From: Candidatus Omnitrophota bacterium
GTDB lineage: Bacteria > Omnitrophota > JACPQZ01
Direction: 5' to 3'
DNA length: 21,978 nucleotides
Assembly: GCA_016190205.1 (NCBI GenBank)
Contig: JACPQZ010000010.1
Coordinates: 1-21,978, forward strand
The translations under genes were made by a program, and so were the position numbers. Under the pieces are notes generated by a model. It was not told where the DNA came from and did not search any database. It was given only the letters and a program-made list of their open reading frames with translations. Positions 15,159-21,978 of the stretch are shown piece by piece (position 1 is the stretch's first letter; each line of letters begins with the position of its first letter).

Positions 15159-16255
15159 CCGTTCACCCTGCGGAGGGTCCCAGCAGCCGTTACCGAGTCT
15201 TACAGTACATTCCGCATTTTGAGGCCAACGGTATTCACTGTGATGTGAGTCCCTTTCTTTCCCGGGAGTTTTACCGAATCGTCTATCGGCCGGGGCAACG
15301 CCTGCGCAAGGTGAAGCATCTGGCGGGGAGCCTGTTGCGGCGTATGCGGGATATTGCGCGCTTACGCCGATATGATCTTGTTTTTATTCACCTCGGCGCG
15401 GTTCCCTTTGGACCTCCTTTGTTCGAGTGGATTCTCAATAACCTGAAAATTCCCTATGTATTTGACCTGGATGACGCCTTATTTTTAAGGGAGAACCATT
15501 CCCGGCATGGCATGGCAAGCTGGTTTAGATGCCCCAGTAAGTACGGGTCTATTCTGCGCTGGAGCCGGCACGTCATCACGTGTAACGATTTTCTAAGCGA
15601 ATATGCGCGGCGGTATACAAAACAGGTGTCTATGATCCCCACCTCTTTAGATCTGGAGATGTTTAGGCCGCTTACGGAACGCCCTAAGAATTCTCGTCCG
15701 CTGATCGGTTGGATAGGAAGCCACACGACAGCCCCCTATCTGAATCTTATGAAACCTGTTCTCGCGCGCCTGGCCCAAAAGCACCGCTTCACCTTTAAGG
15801 TCGTGGGGGCGCCCGGGCCCGTCCGCATCCCTGGGGTGGAGGTCGTTCAGGAGGATTGGTCGCTCGAGAAGGACGTGGCTCGTTTTCAGAAGTTAGATAT
15901 AGGGGTCTATCCCTTACCGAGGGATACCTGGGTCAATGGCAAGAGCGGTTTTAAGACGATTCAGTATATGGCGGTTGGCGTACCCTGTGTGGTATCCCGG
16001 GTGGCCCGTAATTGTGAGATTGTGGAGGATGGTGTGAATGGCTTTTTGGCGGATACAGAGGAGGAGTGGCTGCAAAGGCTGGAGATCCTGCTCACCGACG
16101 CCGGCATTCGAGATAAGTTCGCCCGGGAGGGCAGGAGGACTGTGGAAGAGCGCTTTTCCATGCGAGGGCATGTTCCCCGCTATTTGGAGATCTTCCAGCA
16201 AGCGGCCCGGAGGGCTCAAGGCCTGCGCGCTCAAGAGGAATGCCGCAAGTTATGA
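15140..16255 (+). CDS. GT4-family glycosyltransferase
   Basis: This 371-residue GT-B enzyme has an N-terminal acceptor domain starting MRTLFLTVHPAEGPSSRYR, a DLDDALFLR segment near 111-119, and a donor domain with IGWIGSHTT near 191-199. GKSGFKTIQYMAVGVPCVVS (about 270-289) stands in place of the common E-x7-E region of GT4. It probably adds one sugar from a nucleotide donor to a lipid-linked glycan at the inner face of the membrane. The GTG start has AAGGAGGT (15129-15136) a few bases upstream and overlaps the previous gene by 19 nt. Donor and linkage are not predictable. Confidence 0.8.
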   Translation: MRTLFLTVHPAEGPSSRYRVLQYIPHFEANGIHCDVSPFLSREFYRIVYRPGQRLRKVKHLAGSLLRRMRDIARLRRYDLVFIHLGAVPFGPPLFEWILNNLKIPYVFDLDDALFLRENHSRHGMASWFRCPSKYGSILRWSRHVITCNDFLSEYARRYTKQVSMIPTSLDLEMFRPLTERPKNSRPLIGWIGSHTTAPYLNLMKPVLARLAQKHRFTFKVVGAPGPVRIPGVEVVQEDWSLEKDVARFQKLDIGVYPLPRDTWVNGKSGFKTIQYMAVGVPCVVSRVARNCEIVEDGVNGFLADTEEEWLQRLEILLTDAGIRDKFAREGRRTVEERFSMRGHVPRYLEIFQQAARRAQGLRAQEECRKL

Positions 16256-17679
16256 GTACGTATCCCCACGTATTTACAGAGGCCCTATTCCTATTCGGGG
16301 TAGTGGCTTTTCTCACGTTGTGGCTTCTGACACTGCTCTTTGCCAAGGACCCGCTCTTTAAAAAACTGGTCCTCGCCTCCTATCTTCTCCGGCTCGTTAT
16401 CGCATTATGCTTCTTTTTTGCATCCTATTTGGGCTGGCCTTTCTTGCAGGAACTCCAGAGGGGAAACGGATTTTGGGATTTCGCGCCCGATTCCGACGGT
16501 CATCATTATTTGGGCGGGGTGACCGCTGATAGCTGGGGTAGAGGAGGGCCGGCTTCAACTCATGATTTCAGCCTGAAGTACACGTCATGGGTAGGCGGCC
16601 TTTACTTCCTTTTTGGCGTGAATGCCCTGTATCCAATCATCTTCAACTGTTTCATGGCTTCCTTGAGCGGTTTGTTTGCGTATCTGATTGCGAAGCGGTT
16701 TTTTAACGTGGGTCGAGCGCGCGTCTCGGGCTCCCTGGTTTTGTTTTGGCCGTCTACCCTGATCTGGTCTACACAGCTTTTGAAAGATAGCGTCGCTTCC
16801 TGTCTGATATTCGCGTCCCTTTTGGGCGTCAGTGTTTTAAGCGAGGAGTCGAGTTCCAGAAGGACGCCTTTGGGCCGGATTCTTTCCTACTGTGTTGTGG
16901 CGCTCATCGTCATTCTCATGATGGGATTCCGCATTTATCTGGGCGTGGCGATGGCCATCGCCGGGATCGTTGCATTTGTACTGCCGGATAGTTCTAACTT
17001 TTTTCGACGAGGCCGCATGTGGAAAAGCCTGAAGGCCTCGGGTATCGGGTTCCTGATCTTTTTTTCAATGACGTTTTTATGGTTTGCTGGGGGTCCCAGC
17101 TTAATCTTCCGTGCTTCATCGCAGGGCGCGCGCGAGGATACCGTGACGGGACATGTTTTTGACCGTTTTGATGAACTCCTCGAGTTCGTCAGCTTGGATC
17201 AGATCCGAATCGTACGTAGGGGTTATCGCTCTACAGGCGGGCATTCGCTCATGGATCGAGAGCGCGAATTAAGGGGGATCTGGGAGATTGTTACCTATTT
17301 GCCGCGGGCGCTCGCCATCGGTTTCCTGGCCCCTTTCCCATGGCAGTGGTTTGACAGCGGCGGGAGTACGGGTATTATGAGAACGTGGTCTGCGCCTGAA
17401 ATGCTCCTGATCTACCTCATCTCCATACCCCTTCTCATCAGTTTTTGGCAAACCGGCTTTCGGGGTCCCCGGGCCAGGGTATTCACCGGAGTCTTTATAC
17501 TCATCCTGGCGGTCACCATGAGCTTGGTGGTAGCCAATCTGGGTATCCTCTTTCGCGTGCGTCTGCAATTCCTGCTTCCCATGCTCATATTTATGCCTCC
17601 CGTCAAGCCCTTATTGATTCGCATCAAAGAATGGGTCAGGCTGATCCGCTTGAGTTTTCAGGAGGTGACCTTTGGATAA
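16252..17679 (+). CDS. Polytopic membrane protein, Wzy/GT-C-like
   Basis: This roughly 475-residue protein is strongly hydrophobic, with about ten predicted membrane segments by eye (for example around 9-30, 37-60, 105-135 and 210-235, and several near the C-terminus). After the first helices, a loop carries FAPDSDGHHYLGG (77-89). Acidic pairs at this place are typical of GT-C transferases that use polyprenyl-phosphate sugars, and a similar layout occurs in O-antigen polymerase-like proteins. WPSTLIWSTQLLKDS follows. The ATG at 16252 overlaps the previous stop as ATGA; an in-frame ATG at 16240 would leave no spacing for its AGAGGA. Whether it polymerises or transfers is open. Confidence 0.6.
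   Translation: MSTYPHVFTEALFLFGVVAFLTLWLLTLLFAKDPLFKKLVLASYLLRLVIALCFFFASYLGWPFLQELQRGNGFWDFAPDSDGHHYLGGVTADSWGRGGPASTHDFSLKYTSWVGGLYFLFGVNALYPIIFNCFMASLSGLFAYLIAKRFFNVGRARVSGSLVLFWPSTLIWSTQLLKDSVASCLIFASLLGVSVLSEESSSRRTPLGRILSYCVVALIVILMMGFRIYLGVAMAIAGIVAFVLPDSSNFFRRGRMWKSLKASGIGFLIFFSMTFLWFAGGPSLIFRASSQGAREDTVTGHVFDRFDELLEFVSLDQIRIVRRGYRSTGGHSLMDRERELRGIWEIVTYLPRALAIGFLAPFPWQWFDSGGSTGIMRTWSAPEMLLIYLISIPLLISFWQTGFRGPRARVFTGVFILILAVTMSLVVANLGILFRVRLQFLLPMLIFMPPVKPLLIRIKEWVRLIRLSFQEVTFG
17660..17668 (+). promoter_or_regulatory. Shine-Dalgarno deciding a TTG start
   Basis: AGGAGGTGA, a near-perfect anti-16S match, ends 3 nt before the TTG at 17672. It is the main evidence for this rare start codon. 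Confidence 0.75.
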
Positions 17680-18880
17680 ACGCTTAGGGTTGTTGTGGTT
17701 CGTGGCCACCGCCGTGCGGGTGGCGCTCATCTGGGTGCAGTATCGCTATCAGTACTTCGGCGTGGACTTCATGGCGGCCGACTCGCATGGCTATGTCATG
17801 CTGGCAAAAAATATTCTAAAAGGGGCAGGGCTTACTTTTGACGGCGTGAGTCCCACGGCGGGGGTGGCGCCCGGTTTTCCCGTATTCCTGGCGGGGCTTT
17901 TTCTCATAGGAATTCAAAGCCCCGTGGCCATAGCCTTGGTCAATTCGCTGATGGGGGGTATGACCTGCGTCCTGGTCGCCGCTCTGGGTACTCGCCTGGG
18001 AGGAAGGACCGTGGGGCTTGCCTCAGGGTATATCGCGGCCTTCTACCCGCACCTCCTCTTCTGGACTCCCTATGTTTTAACAGAAACGCCCTTCATCTTG
18101 GCTATCGTATGGGCCTTGCATTTGCTACTGCGTTTCATCGAGCATCCTTCTGCCGGCCGCGCTATCCTGTGCGGTCTGGTATTGGGGTGTGCGGCGCTCG
18201 TGCGTCCCATCGCCCTGCCATTCCTCATATTCGCAACACCCTGGCTGGCGTGGCAGTTCCGGCGGAGCGGGGACAGGTTGCGCTGGGTGGCCATCCTCGC
18301 TGTCACGGCCTCGCTTCCGTTGGGCGCCTGGGCCGTCCGGAATTCGTTGGTGATGGGCGCTCCCATCGTGACGTCCACAAACGCGGGCGGTGATTTTTAC
18401 ATGGGAAACAGCCCGGGGGCTACGGGCGGAAGCCGAGGTTATGTGGACCGGAAGGACTTCGATCCCTATCCGGTGCCGCCCGGCTTGTCCGAGGTCGAGG
18501 TCAATTCGCTCTTTTGGAGGGAGTCCTTAAAGTTCCTGCGGGAGCACCCGGGGGCCGTCCCGCGGCTTTTTGTGAGAAAGCAAATGAATATGTGGCGGCC
18601 GACCTATGAACGAGCCTCCTTAAGGAACTGGCTGATTCTGGGCGGATCGTACATCCTGACGATGTGTTTCTCCGTCTTGGGGATAGCATACGCTGTGCGA
18701 ACCCGGCTGTCCCTTCCCGTCACGCGCCTCCTGCTTATCTTCATCGGCGTGTTCGTCGTTCAGCACGGAATCGTGACGGGCATGATTCGGTTTCGCGTCC
18801 CCGTAGAGCCTGCGCTGATCGTCTTTGCCGGCATGGGTCTTGCCTTTGCCTTTTCCCTGCCGAAGGAAACTGCCTCATGA
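17672..18880 (+). CDS. GT39/ArnT-like GT-C membrane glycosyltransferase
   Basis: This 402-residue membrane protein fits the PMT/ArnT-like GT-C enzymes, which move a sugar from a polyprenyl phosphate on the outer face of the cytoplasmic membrane. The first loop holds AADSHGYVMLAKNIL (35-49), whose D37 matches the family's catalytic acidic position. GVAPGFPVFLAG and PYVLTETPFIL follow in the expected order before further helices. The start is a TTG with a near-perfect Shine-Dalgarno just upstream, overlapping the previous stop. The Dpm1-like gene that overlaps its 3' end could supply its donor. Confidence 0.75.
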   Translation: MDKRLGLLWFVATAVRVALIWVQYRYQYFGVDFMAADSHGYVMLAKNILKGAGLTFDGVSPTAGVAPGFPVFLAGLFLIGIQSPVAIALVNSLMGGMTCVLVAALGTRLGGRTVGLASGYIAAFYPHLLFWTPYVLTETPFILAIVWALHLLLRFIEHPSAGRAILCGLVLGCAALVRPIALPFLIFATPWLAWQFRRSGDRLRWVAILAVTASLPLGAWAVRNSLVMGAPIVTSTNAGGDFYMGNSPGATGGSRGYVDRKDFDPYPVPPGLSEVEVNSLFWRESLKFLREHPGAVPRLFVRKQMNMWRPTYERASLRNWLILGGSYILTMCFSVLGIAYAVRTRLSLPVTRLLLIFIGVFVVQHGIVTGMIRFRVPVEPALIVFAGMGLAFAFSLPKETAS

Positions 18881-19626
18881 AGAAACTCTCCGTCGTCATA
18901 CCCATTTATAACGAAGCTGCCACCATTACCTTGATTCTCCAAAAGATCGGGGCGCTGGATCTGCCGGTTGTGAAGGAAGTGATAGCCGTCAATGACGGGT
19001 CCACCGACGATACGCAGGAGGTGCTGGAACGTCACCGTAACCTGGTCGATCAGCTGGTGGTCATTCCCAAGAACCGTGGCAAGGGCTGGGCGGTGCGAAT
19101 GGGACTTGGACGGGCAACGGGCGACTACGCGATTATTCAGGATGCCGACCTAGAGCTGGATCCCGGCGAATATTCCGCGCTCCTCGCGCCGCTGCTCAAG
19201 GGGAAGGCCCAGGTCGTCTACGGTTCCCGCTTTCTTAAGGCCAGCCGTTCTATTCCCTGGCAGATTCGCGTGGCCAATCGTGTTTTGACATTCCTGACCA
19301 ACCTCTTGTATCGAAGCCGGCTGACGGACATGGAGACTGCTTACAAGCTTTTTGATCGATCTATTTTCGAGAGGATCAAATTGGACAGCACGGGTTTTGA
19401 TTTCGAGCCCGAGATCACGGCCAAGCTGCTTCGTCTAGGGTACCGCATCCATGAAGTGCCTGTAAGCTATTTGCCGAGAAGCCGTGCCAGCGGTAAGAAG
19501 ATTGGCTGGAAGGATGGGATTGAAGCAGTGGAGACACTCATTCGCTGCCGCTTCAGTCCGCGTGGGCTGTTTTCTGTATCTGGGGATATTGAGCGAGTAC
19601 GTCCATGTGCGGTTTCGCAGGAATAA
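18877..19626 (+). CDS. GT2 family, polyprenyl-phosphate sugar synthase (Dpm1-like)
   Basis: This 249-residue GT-A enzyme starts KLSVVIPIYNEAATI and carries VNDGSTDDT (38-46) and the metal-binding QDADLELDP (88-96). These, with TDMETAYKLF and an F-D-F-E-PEI stretch, are typical of dolichol/undecaprenyl-phosphate mannose or glucose synthases. No membrane segments are evident at the C-terminus, so it is the soluble or peripheral type. It begins with ATGA overlap on the GT39-like gene, which fits a donor-acceptor pair: this enzyme charges the lipid and the GT-C enzyme uses it. Starts further upstream in frame lie inside the previous gene and are not needed. Confidence 0.82.
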   Translation: MKKLSVVIPIYNEAATITLILQKIGALDLPVVKEVIAVNDGSTDDTQEVLERHRNLVDQLVVIPKNRGKGWAVRMGLGRATGDYAIIQDADLELDPGEYSALLAPLLKGKAQVVYGSRFLKASRSIPWQIRVANRVLTFLTNLLYRSRLTDMETAYKLFDRSIFERIKLDSTGFDFEPEITAKLLRLGYRIHEVPVSYLPRSRASGKKIGWKDGIEAVETLIRCRFSPRGLFSVSGDIERVRPCAVSQE

Positions 19627-21527
19627 TCCACTGGGATTCCCAGCCTGTATTGCGATGTGATTTGGAATCTATCCTGGCCCGGTTAAGGCACCGCGGTCCG
19701 GATGAGGCCTTTGCCGAAGTCCCTGCCGAAGGGGTGGGGCTGGCCCATGTCCGTCTGCGCGTCCTGGATCTTTCTCCCTTGGCCCGACAGCCCATGTCGA
19801 ACGACAGCCGGACCCTGTGGCTCGTTTACAATGGGGAGGTGTACAATTTCGCCCGACTGCGCGCAGAGCTTCAAACCCTCGGCCATCAGTTTAAGAGCCA
19901 GTCGGATACCGAGGTCGTTCTCAAGGCGTATGAAGCCTGGGGACACGAGGCGTTTTCGCGCCTGGATGGGATGTTTGCCGTGGCGCTCTGGGATGCCCGC
20001 AAGAGGGAGTTGACGCTGGCCCGGGATCGCGTCGGAAAGAAGCCTCTCTTTTACTGGACGGACGGCCGCTGTCTTGTTTTCGGCTCCGAGATCAAGGCCC
20101 TTTTCTGTCATCACCACGTCCCGAGAGAAGTGGACGAGGAGGTGCTGGGATTTCTTTCGGTCTTCGGCCACCCCCCGGGCGAGCGCACGGCCTTCCGCGG
20201 CATCCGTCAGGTTCCTCCTGCAGCATCTTTAAGTTTTTCTTCGGACGCCTTCTGCCAGCCGCGGACCCAGACGTACTGGCGGCTCCAGTTAGAAGGAGGG
20301 AATCGCGCGGACAGGGAAAAGGTGGTGCGGGAGCTCCGGTGGCTTGTGGAGGACGCTGTTCGGAAGCGGATGCGGGCCGACGTCCCTGTGGGGGCGTTTT
20401 TGAGCGGGGGGGTGGACTCCAGCACCGTGGTCGGCCTGATGAGGCGCTTTAATCCGGAAGGCCGTCTTAAAACTTTCAGCGTGGGTTTCAAGGATAGTCC
20501 GGATTACAATGAGCTTCCGTTTGCAGAAGCCGTGGCCAAACGGTTTGGGACGGAGCATACCTCATACCTCATTTCTGCACAGCCTTTTGATATGATCGAG
20601 CGCCTGGTGTGGCATCACGATCAGCCCTTTGGGGATTCGTCCGCCGTCCCCCTCTACCTTTTATCGCAGCGGGCGAGGGAAGAGGTCACCGTGGTCCTCA
20701 CGGGAGACGGCGGGGACGAGCTCTTCGGAGGCTATCTGCGCTTTCCGGCCGCCCTTTGGGCGGAAAAACTCCCGCGGGGTCTCATGGGCACGTTGAGCCG
20801 TCTCCTTCAAGGCGTTTCGGGTCTCAAGGATCGCTCGCTTTTACGACGCACCCAGCGTTTTTTTGAAGCCGCCTCACTGCCATTTTTAGAGCGTTATCTA
20901 AAACTCGCGGGGCATTTCGGATCGCAAATCCCTTTGTGGGATGCATCCCGGGCGGCTGTAGAGAGAACCGCGATGGAATGGATGAAATGCCGGTGGGAGG
21001 AATCTCGCGCCTGGTCGCCCCTGTCACGGCTCTTGTACTTCAATTTTAAGGAGTATCTTCCCAACGACCTCATGGTCAAGTCGGACCGGTGCACCATGGC
21101 CCACGGGCTGGAGGCGCGTTCACCTTTTTTGGACACGCGCTTGATCGAATATGTCGGTCTATTGCCCGATCCATTTAAAATATCGGGATGGAAAACCAAG
21201 GTCATTTTAAAAGAAGCCTTCCGGGATCTCTTGCCGCGTACCATCCGCCGGCGCTCCAAGACGGGATTCGGCGTACCCTTAGGATCTTGGTTCCGGGGCC
21301 CATGGCGGGAGCCTTTGCTGGACCTCTTGACGCCTTCTGCCCGCATCCTTCGGATGGGGGTCCGGTGGGGGGCCCTTGAGCAACTCATCCAAGCGCATTT
21401 GGCGAAGAGATGCGATGCAGGTCACGCGCTTTGGTTTCTCTTGACATTCGAGATGTGGTTGCGCGAGCAGGAGCGTCCCGTCACTCGCGCAAATCACCAA
21501 CCCGTAGGTGCGAGTCATGCAGTCTAG
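19605..21527 (+). CDS. asnB: Glutamine-hydrolysing asparagine synthetase homologue (glycan amidotransferase?)
   Basis: This 640-residue protein has both domains of AsnB-type enzymes. The N-terminal class II glutaminase begins MCGFAG with nucleophile C2 and has RHRGPDE (28-34). The synthetase domain has the ATP-binding LSGGVDSS (266-273) and GDGGDELFGG near 366-375. C2 fixes the start at 19605, giving a 22-nt overlap with the GT2 gene and only a weak ribosome site. AsnB homologues in O-antigen and capsule loci amidate uronic or other acidic sugars, which is the likelier role here, although free asparagine synthesis cannot be excluded. The stop TAG (21525-21527) lies inside the left end of the palindromic element. 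Confidence 0.85.
   Translation: MCGFAGIIHWDSQPVLRCDLESILARLRHRGPDEAFAEVPAEGVGLAHVRLRVLDLSPLARQPMSNDSRTLWLVYNGEVYNFARLRAELQTLGHQFKSQSDTEVVLKAYEAWGHEAFSRLDGMFAVALWDARKRELTLARDRVGKKPLFYWTDGRCLVFGSEIKALFCHHHVPREVDEEVLGFLSVFGHPPGERTAFRGIRQVPPAASLSFSSDAFCQPRTQTYWRLQLEGGNRADREKVVRELRWLVEDAVRKRMRADVPVGAFLSGGVDSSTVVGLMRRFNPEGRLKTFSVGFKDSPDYNELPFAEAVAKRFGTEHTSYLISAQPFDMIERLVWHHDQPFGDSSAVPLYLLSQRAREEVTVVLTGDGGDELFGGYLRFPAALWAEKLPRGLMGTLSRLLQGVSGLKDRSLLRRTQRFFEAASLPFLERYLKLAGHFGSQIPLWDASRAAVERTAMEWMKCRWEESRAWSPLSRLLYFNFKEYLPNDLMVKSDRCTMAHGLEARSPFLDTRLIEYVGLLPDPFKISGWKTKVILKEAFRDLLPRTIRRRSKTGFGVPLGSWFRGPWREPLLDLLTPSARILRMGVRWGALEQLIQAHLAKRCDAGHALWFLLTFEMWLREQERPVTRANHQPVGASHAV
21504..21510 (+). promoter_or_regulatory. 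Ribosome site for the last glycosyltransferase
   Basis: GTAGGTG ends 6 nt before the ATG at 21517, inside asnB. It supports translation starting upstream of the palindromic element and reading through it. Confidence 0.5.
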
Positions 21528-21978
21528 AAGCTATCCCGATACCTCACTTCGTAGCGAAATCGCTGATTTTGAAGCCGAGCCGCAGCGACGTGAGGCGCCG
21601 CGCACCCGCAGTGGTGCGCAAGCCGAGCGGCGCAAAGGCGCAGGCCAAAAGCAGCGATTGCAGCAGAAGGGGGGTTTCGGGATAGCTTCTAGCCCTGTCC
21701 CCATCCTTCGGATCATCGCCCGGCTGAATATAGGGGGTCCTGCGATCCAGGCGATTACCTTAACCCAGCGGCTGGGGCCCCCTCGGTACGAGTCCGTTTT
21801 AGTGGCAGGCGAGACTGCTCGCGGGGAAGGGGATATGAGTTATCTGGCAGACGGGAGCCCGGTTAACCTTATCAAGCTGCGCTCTCTCGGCCGCTCTATG
21901 AACCCATGGCGCGATCTAAAGGCCTGGTTAGGGATCCTGGGTATTCTCATGCGGGCTCGCCCCCGCCTGGTGCATACG
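21517..21978 (+). CDS. GT4-family glycosyltransferase, 3'-truncated by window, with in-frame palindromic insertion
   Basis: Reading from the ATG at 21517 gives 154 codons with no stop to the right edge. From residue 60 the protein is a typical GT4 N-terminus: PVPILRIIARLNIGGPAIQA, then YESVLVAGET and later RPRLVHT. Residues 4-58 are encoded by the palindromic element and are polar, rich in R, E, Q, K and A, unlike a GT4 start. Removing the element's net 165 nt leaves MQSSPVPILRII, a normal-looking start. The ATG overlaps the asnB stop and has GTAGGTG upstream. The next in-frame ATG (21835) is inside the domain; a TTG at 21658 lacks a ribosome site. The gene is therefore either translated through the element or started at a poor codon within it. 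Confidence 0.75.
   Translation, partial: MQSRSYPDTSLRSEIADFEAEPQRREAPRTRSGAQAERRKGAGQKQRLQQKGGFGIASSPVPILRIIARLNIGGPAIQAITLTQRLGPPRYESVLVAGETARGEGDMSYLADGSPVNLIKLRSLGRSMNPWRDLKAWLGILGILMRARPRLVHT
21524..21692. mobile_element. MITE-like palindromic element inserted in a coding sequence
   Basis: The ends are inverted repeats: 21524-21543 (CTAGAAGCTATCCCGATACC) pairs with 21673-21692 at 19 of 20 positions. An inner pair, 21558-21571 and 21646-21659, matches at 13 of 14. A central hairpin has stems GCGCACC (21600-21606) and GGTGCGC (21613-21619) around a 6-nt loop. All three pairs are nearly concentric, so the whole element can fold as one long imperfect hairpin. CTAG (or TCTAG) at both edges may be a target duplication; the net insertion is 165 nt. 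It encodes no transposase and resembles a non-autonomous palindromic repeat. Confidence 0.8.
21600..21619. repeat. Central hairpin of the palindromic element
   Basis: GCGCACC (21600-21606) and GGTGCGC (21613-21619) form a perfect 7-bp stem with a CGCAGT loop, centred within about 2 nt of the element's midpoint. Confidence 0.75.

Noticed and set aside
21524-21692. The large palindrome as an intrinsic terminator after asnB
   Set aside because: No run of T follows, and an open glycosyltransferase frame runs through and beyond it, so an inserted element explains it better.
21531-21716. Minus-strand open frame across the palindromic element
   Set aside because: The palindrome lacks stops in several frames; no ribosome site or domain supports a gene there.

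Overview
This window is one uninterrupted stretch of a surface-glycan biosynthesis locus. Every gene I can support (17, the first open to the left edge and the last cut by the right edge) lies on the + strand. The only intergenic spacers are about 38 nt (1069-1106) and 32 nt (1875-1906). Elsewhere genes abut closely or overlap, often as ATGA/GTGA stop-start pairs, so the set looks like part of one long translationally coupled operon. No promoter, terminator, rRNA, tRNA or CRISPR array is visible. The DNA is moderately GC-rich and uses GTG and TTG starts freely. Gene content (GT-C membrane transferases, a polyprenyl-phosphate-type GT2, a KdsB-like CMP transferase, legionaminate-type genes) fits an environmental, probably diderm bacterium. 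The sequence alone does not fix the phylum.

Layout: (1) 16-1874, a FemAB-like N-acyltransferase and a TylF-type O-methyltransferase. (2) 1907-5167, a ptmE-legB-legC type module: CBS-nucleotidyltransferase, NAD-dependent 4,6-dehydratase, PLP aminotransferase. This is the GDP-sugar front half of legionaminic acid synthesis; legH, legG, legI and legF are not in the window. (3) 5164-8861, two large poorly characterised proteins whose C-terminal halves look like GT-B transferases. (4) 8839-10648, two FkbM methyltransferases. (5) 10655-15158, an unusual five-gene module: HpcH/HpaI-type aldolase, KdsB-like cytidylyltransferase, putative sugar O-methyltransferase, D-2-hydroxyacid dehydrogenase and RmlD-like SDR. 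(6) 15140-19626, a GT4 glycosyltransferase, a polytopic Wzy/GT-C-like protein, a GT39-like protein and a Dpm1-like GT2. (7) 19605-21978, a glutamine-hydrolysing asparagine synthetase homologue and the start of another GT4 gene.

A reasonable reading is that modules 2 and 5 make activated unusual sugars (a 4-amino-4,6-dideoxy sugar, and probably a CMP-activated 3-deoxy-2-ulosonic acid). Four methyltransferases, an acyltransferase and an amidotransferase decorate them, and cytoplasmic and membrane transferases assemble the glycan.

The two most notable observations are these. First, a 169-bp palindromic, MITE-like element (21524-21692) sits inside the 5' end of the last glycosyltransferase gene. 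It adds exactly 165 nt (55 codons) without a stop and leaves the overlapping asparagine synthetase stop codon intact. Removing it restores a normal-looking glycosyltransferase N-terminus. Second, the aldolase/cytidylyltransferase/dehydrogenase module suggests an undescribed route to a CMP-activated ulosonic acid that uses an HpcH-type aldolase instead of a KdsA/NeuB-type synthase.
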